Part shown: positions 7,538-8,157 of the stretch, one piece after another | How the letters are laid out: every line of letters starts with the position of its first letter | Numbering within the stretch: the first letter of the stretch is position 1 | Assembly (NCBI GenBank): GCA_025350745.1 | Contig: JANXXG010000389.1 | Location: 1 to 8,157, forward strand | Source of the DNA: Chloroflexota bacterium | GTDB taxonomy: Bacteria > Chloroflexota > Limnocylindria > P2-11E | Reading direction: 5' to 3' | Length of the DNA: 8,157 nt | Program-made: the position numbers and the translations under genes | The notes under the pieces: model-generated | What the model saw: only the letters and a program-made list of their open reading frames with translations | Database searches by the model: none | Told to the model about the DNA's origin: nothing

Positions 7538-8157
7538 CTACGCCTTTCCGGTCAGGGTCTCGCTGTTCTTGCCGCTGATGAAGTCCTCGACCATGACGCG
7601 GGAGCGGTCGTCGTGGATCTGCTTCGGCGGTGACTTCATGAAGTACGAGGCCGGGGCCACGATCGTGCCGAACAGGCCCCGGTCGAGAGCCAGCTTGGAG
7701 CAGCGGATCGCGTCGATGACGACGCCGGCGCTGTTCGGCGAATCCCACACTTCGAGCTTCACCTCCGCGTTGAGCGGGACGTCGCCGAACGTGGTGCCTT
7801 CCATCCGGATGTAGCACCATTTGCGATCGAGCAACCACGGCACGTGGTCGCTCGGGCCGACATGGATGTCGTCCGGGTCGATCTCGTAGTCGAGCATGGA
7901 GGTGACGGCGTTCGTCTTGCTGATCTTCTTGGACTCGAGGCGCTCGCGCTCGAGCATGTTGAGGAAGTCCGTGTTGCCGCCGAAGTTGAGCTGGTAGGTC
8001 CGGTCCAGGCGGACGCCGCGGTCCATGAACAGGCGCGTCAGCACACGGTGGGTGATCGTGGCGCCGACCTGGCTTTTGATGTCATCGCCGATGACCGGGA
8101 GGCCGGCCGAGGCGAAGCGGCGCTGCCAGTACGGCTCGCGGCCGATGAAGACCGGGA
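7538..8157 (-). CDS. ino1: Inositol-3-phosphate synthase (myo-inositol-1-phosphate synthase), C-terminal part, truncated by window edge
   Basis: The last 205 residues of a protein expected to be about 360-380 aa; the frame stays open to the right edge, so the N-terminal NAD-binding half is missing. The enzyme converts glucose-6-phosphate to inositol-3-phosphate with bound NAD, the committed step to phosphatidylinositol and mycothiol-type compounds. Fragment motifs are [15 protein letters not shown] (19-33), [17 protein letters not shown] (55-71), [13 protein letters not shown] (74-86), [16 protein letters not shown] (98-113) and [19 protein letters not shown] (133-151). These match the short actinobacterial/archaeal-type enzyme rather than the long eukaryotic form. 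A tail of about a dozen residues after DFISG (191-195) extends past the end I recall for the M. tuberculosis enzyme. The apparent GTG start at 8044 is internal (THRVLTRLF), so it is not the real start. It leads the leftward operon within this window and abuts the first acyltransferase gene. Confidence 0.95.
   Translation of the reverse strand, partial: PVFIGREPYWQRRFASAGLPVIGDDIKSQVGATITHRVLTRLFMDRGVRLDRTYQLNFGGNTDFLNMLERERLESKKISKTNAVTSMLDYEIDPDDIHVGPSDHVPWLLDRKWCYIRMEGTTFGDVPLNAEVKLEVWDSPNSAGVVIDAIRCSKLALDRGLFGTIVAPASYFMKSPPKQIHDDRSRVMVEDFISGKNSETLTGKA

Noticed and set aside
7538..8044. The inositol-phosphate synthase as a short 168-aa gene starting with GTG at 8044
   Set aside because: Conserved sequence ([18 protein letters not shown]) continues upstream in frame to the window edge, so the gene is cut by the window rather than naturally short.

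Overview
This is a high-GC, densely packed bacterial window with no RNA genes, mobile elements or CRISPR array that I can see. The best fit is a high-GC Gram-positive-like lineage. The ACT-domain malic enzyme, the actinobacterial-type inositol-phosphate synthase and the PimA-like mannosyltransferase all recall Actinomycetota. The tandem acyltransferases and the PHP gene next to a family 4 glycosyltransferase also recall Chloroflexota. I cannot settle the phylum from sequence alone.

Layout. Two genes read rightward: the 3' end of a LivF-type ABC ATPase (1-428) and a complete ACT-domain NAD-type malic enzyme (483-1943). They meet seven leftward genes head-on at a 16-bp convergent junction. That junction holds a perfect 8-bp inverted repeat, and the TAG stop codon of each convergent gene lies in one arm. 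In transcription order the leftward genes are: inositol-3-phosphate synthase (partial, enters from the right edge), a PatA/LpxL-type acyltransferase, a second and more divergent acyltransferase, a PHP phosphoesterase, a PimA-like glycosyltransferase, a CaiB/BaiF CoA-transferase and an enoyl-CoA hydratase/isomerase. Five of the six junctions are abutting or overlapping. The exception is a 24-bp gap before the PHP gene. The set looks like one operon.

How they may work together. Ino1 makes inositol phosphate. The GT4 enzyme resembles PimA, which mannosylates phosphatidylinositol, and the acyltransferases resemble PatA, which acylates PI-mannosides. The upstream five genes therefore look like a PI-glycolipid (PIM-like) module. 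The PHP protein is a candidate for the unassigned phosphatase step that would turn phosphatidylinositol phosphate into PI. The CaiB/crotonase pair at the operon's tail is probably a separate acyl-CoA metabolism function that shares the transcript. The phosphatidylinositol-phosphate synthase (CDP-alcohol phosphatidyltransferase) is not in the window and would be expected nearby.

Most notable observations: the PIM-like operon with an embedded PHP gene; the second acyltransferase, which lacks the acidic residue of the HX4(D/E) catalytic motif; a crotonase without the first catalytic Glu; and the stop-codon-containing convergent hairpin. No stretch over 300 bp lacks a gene.
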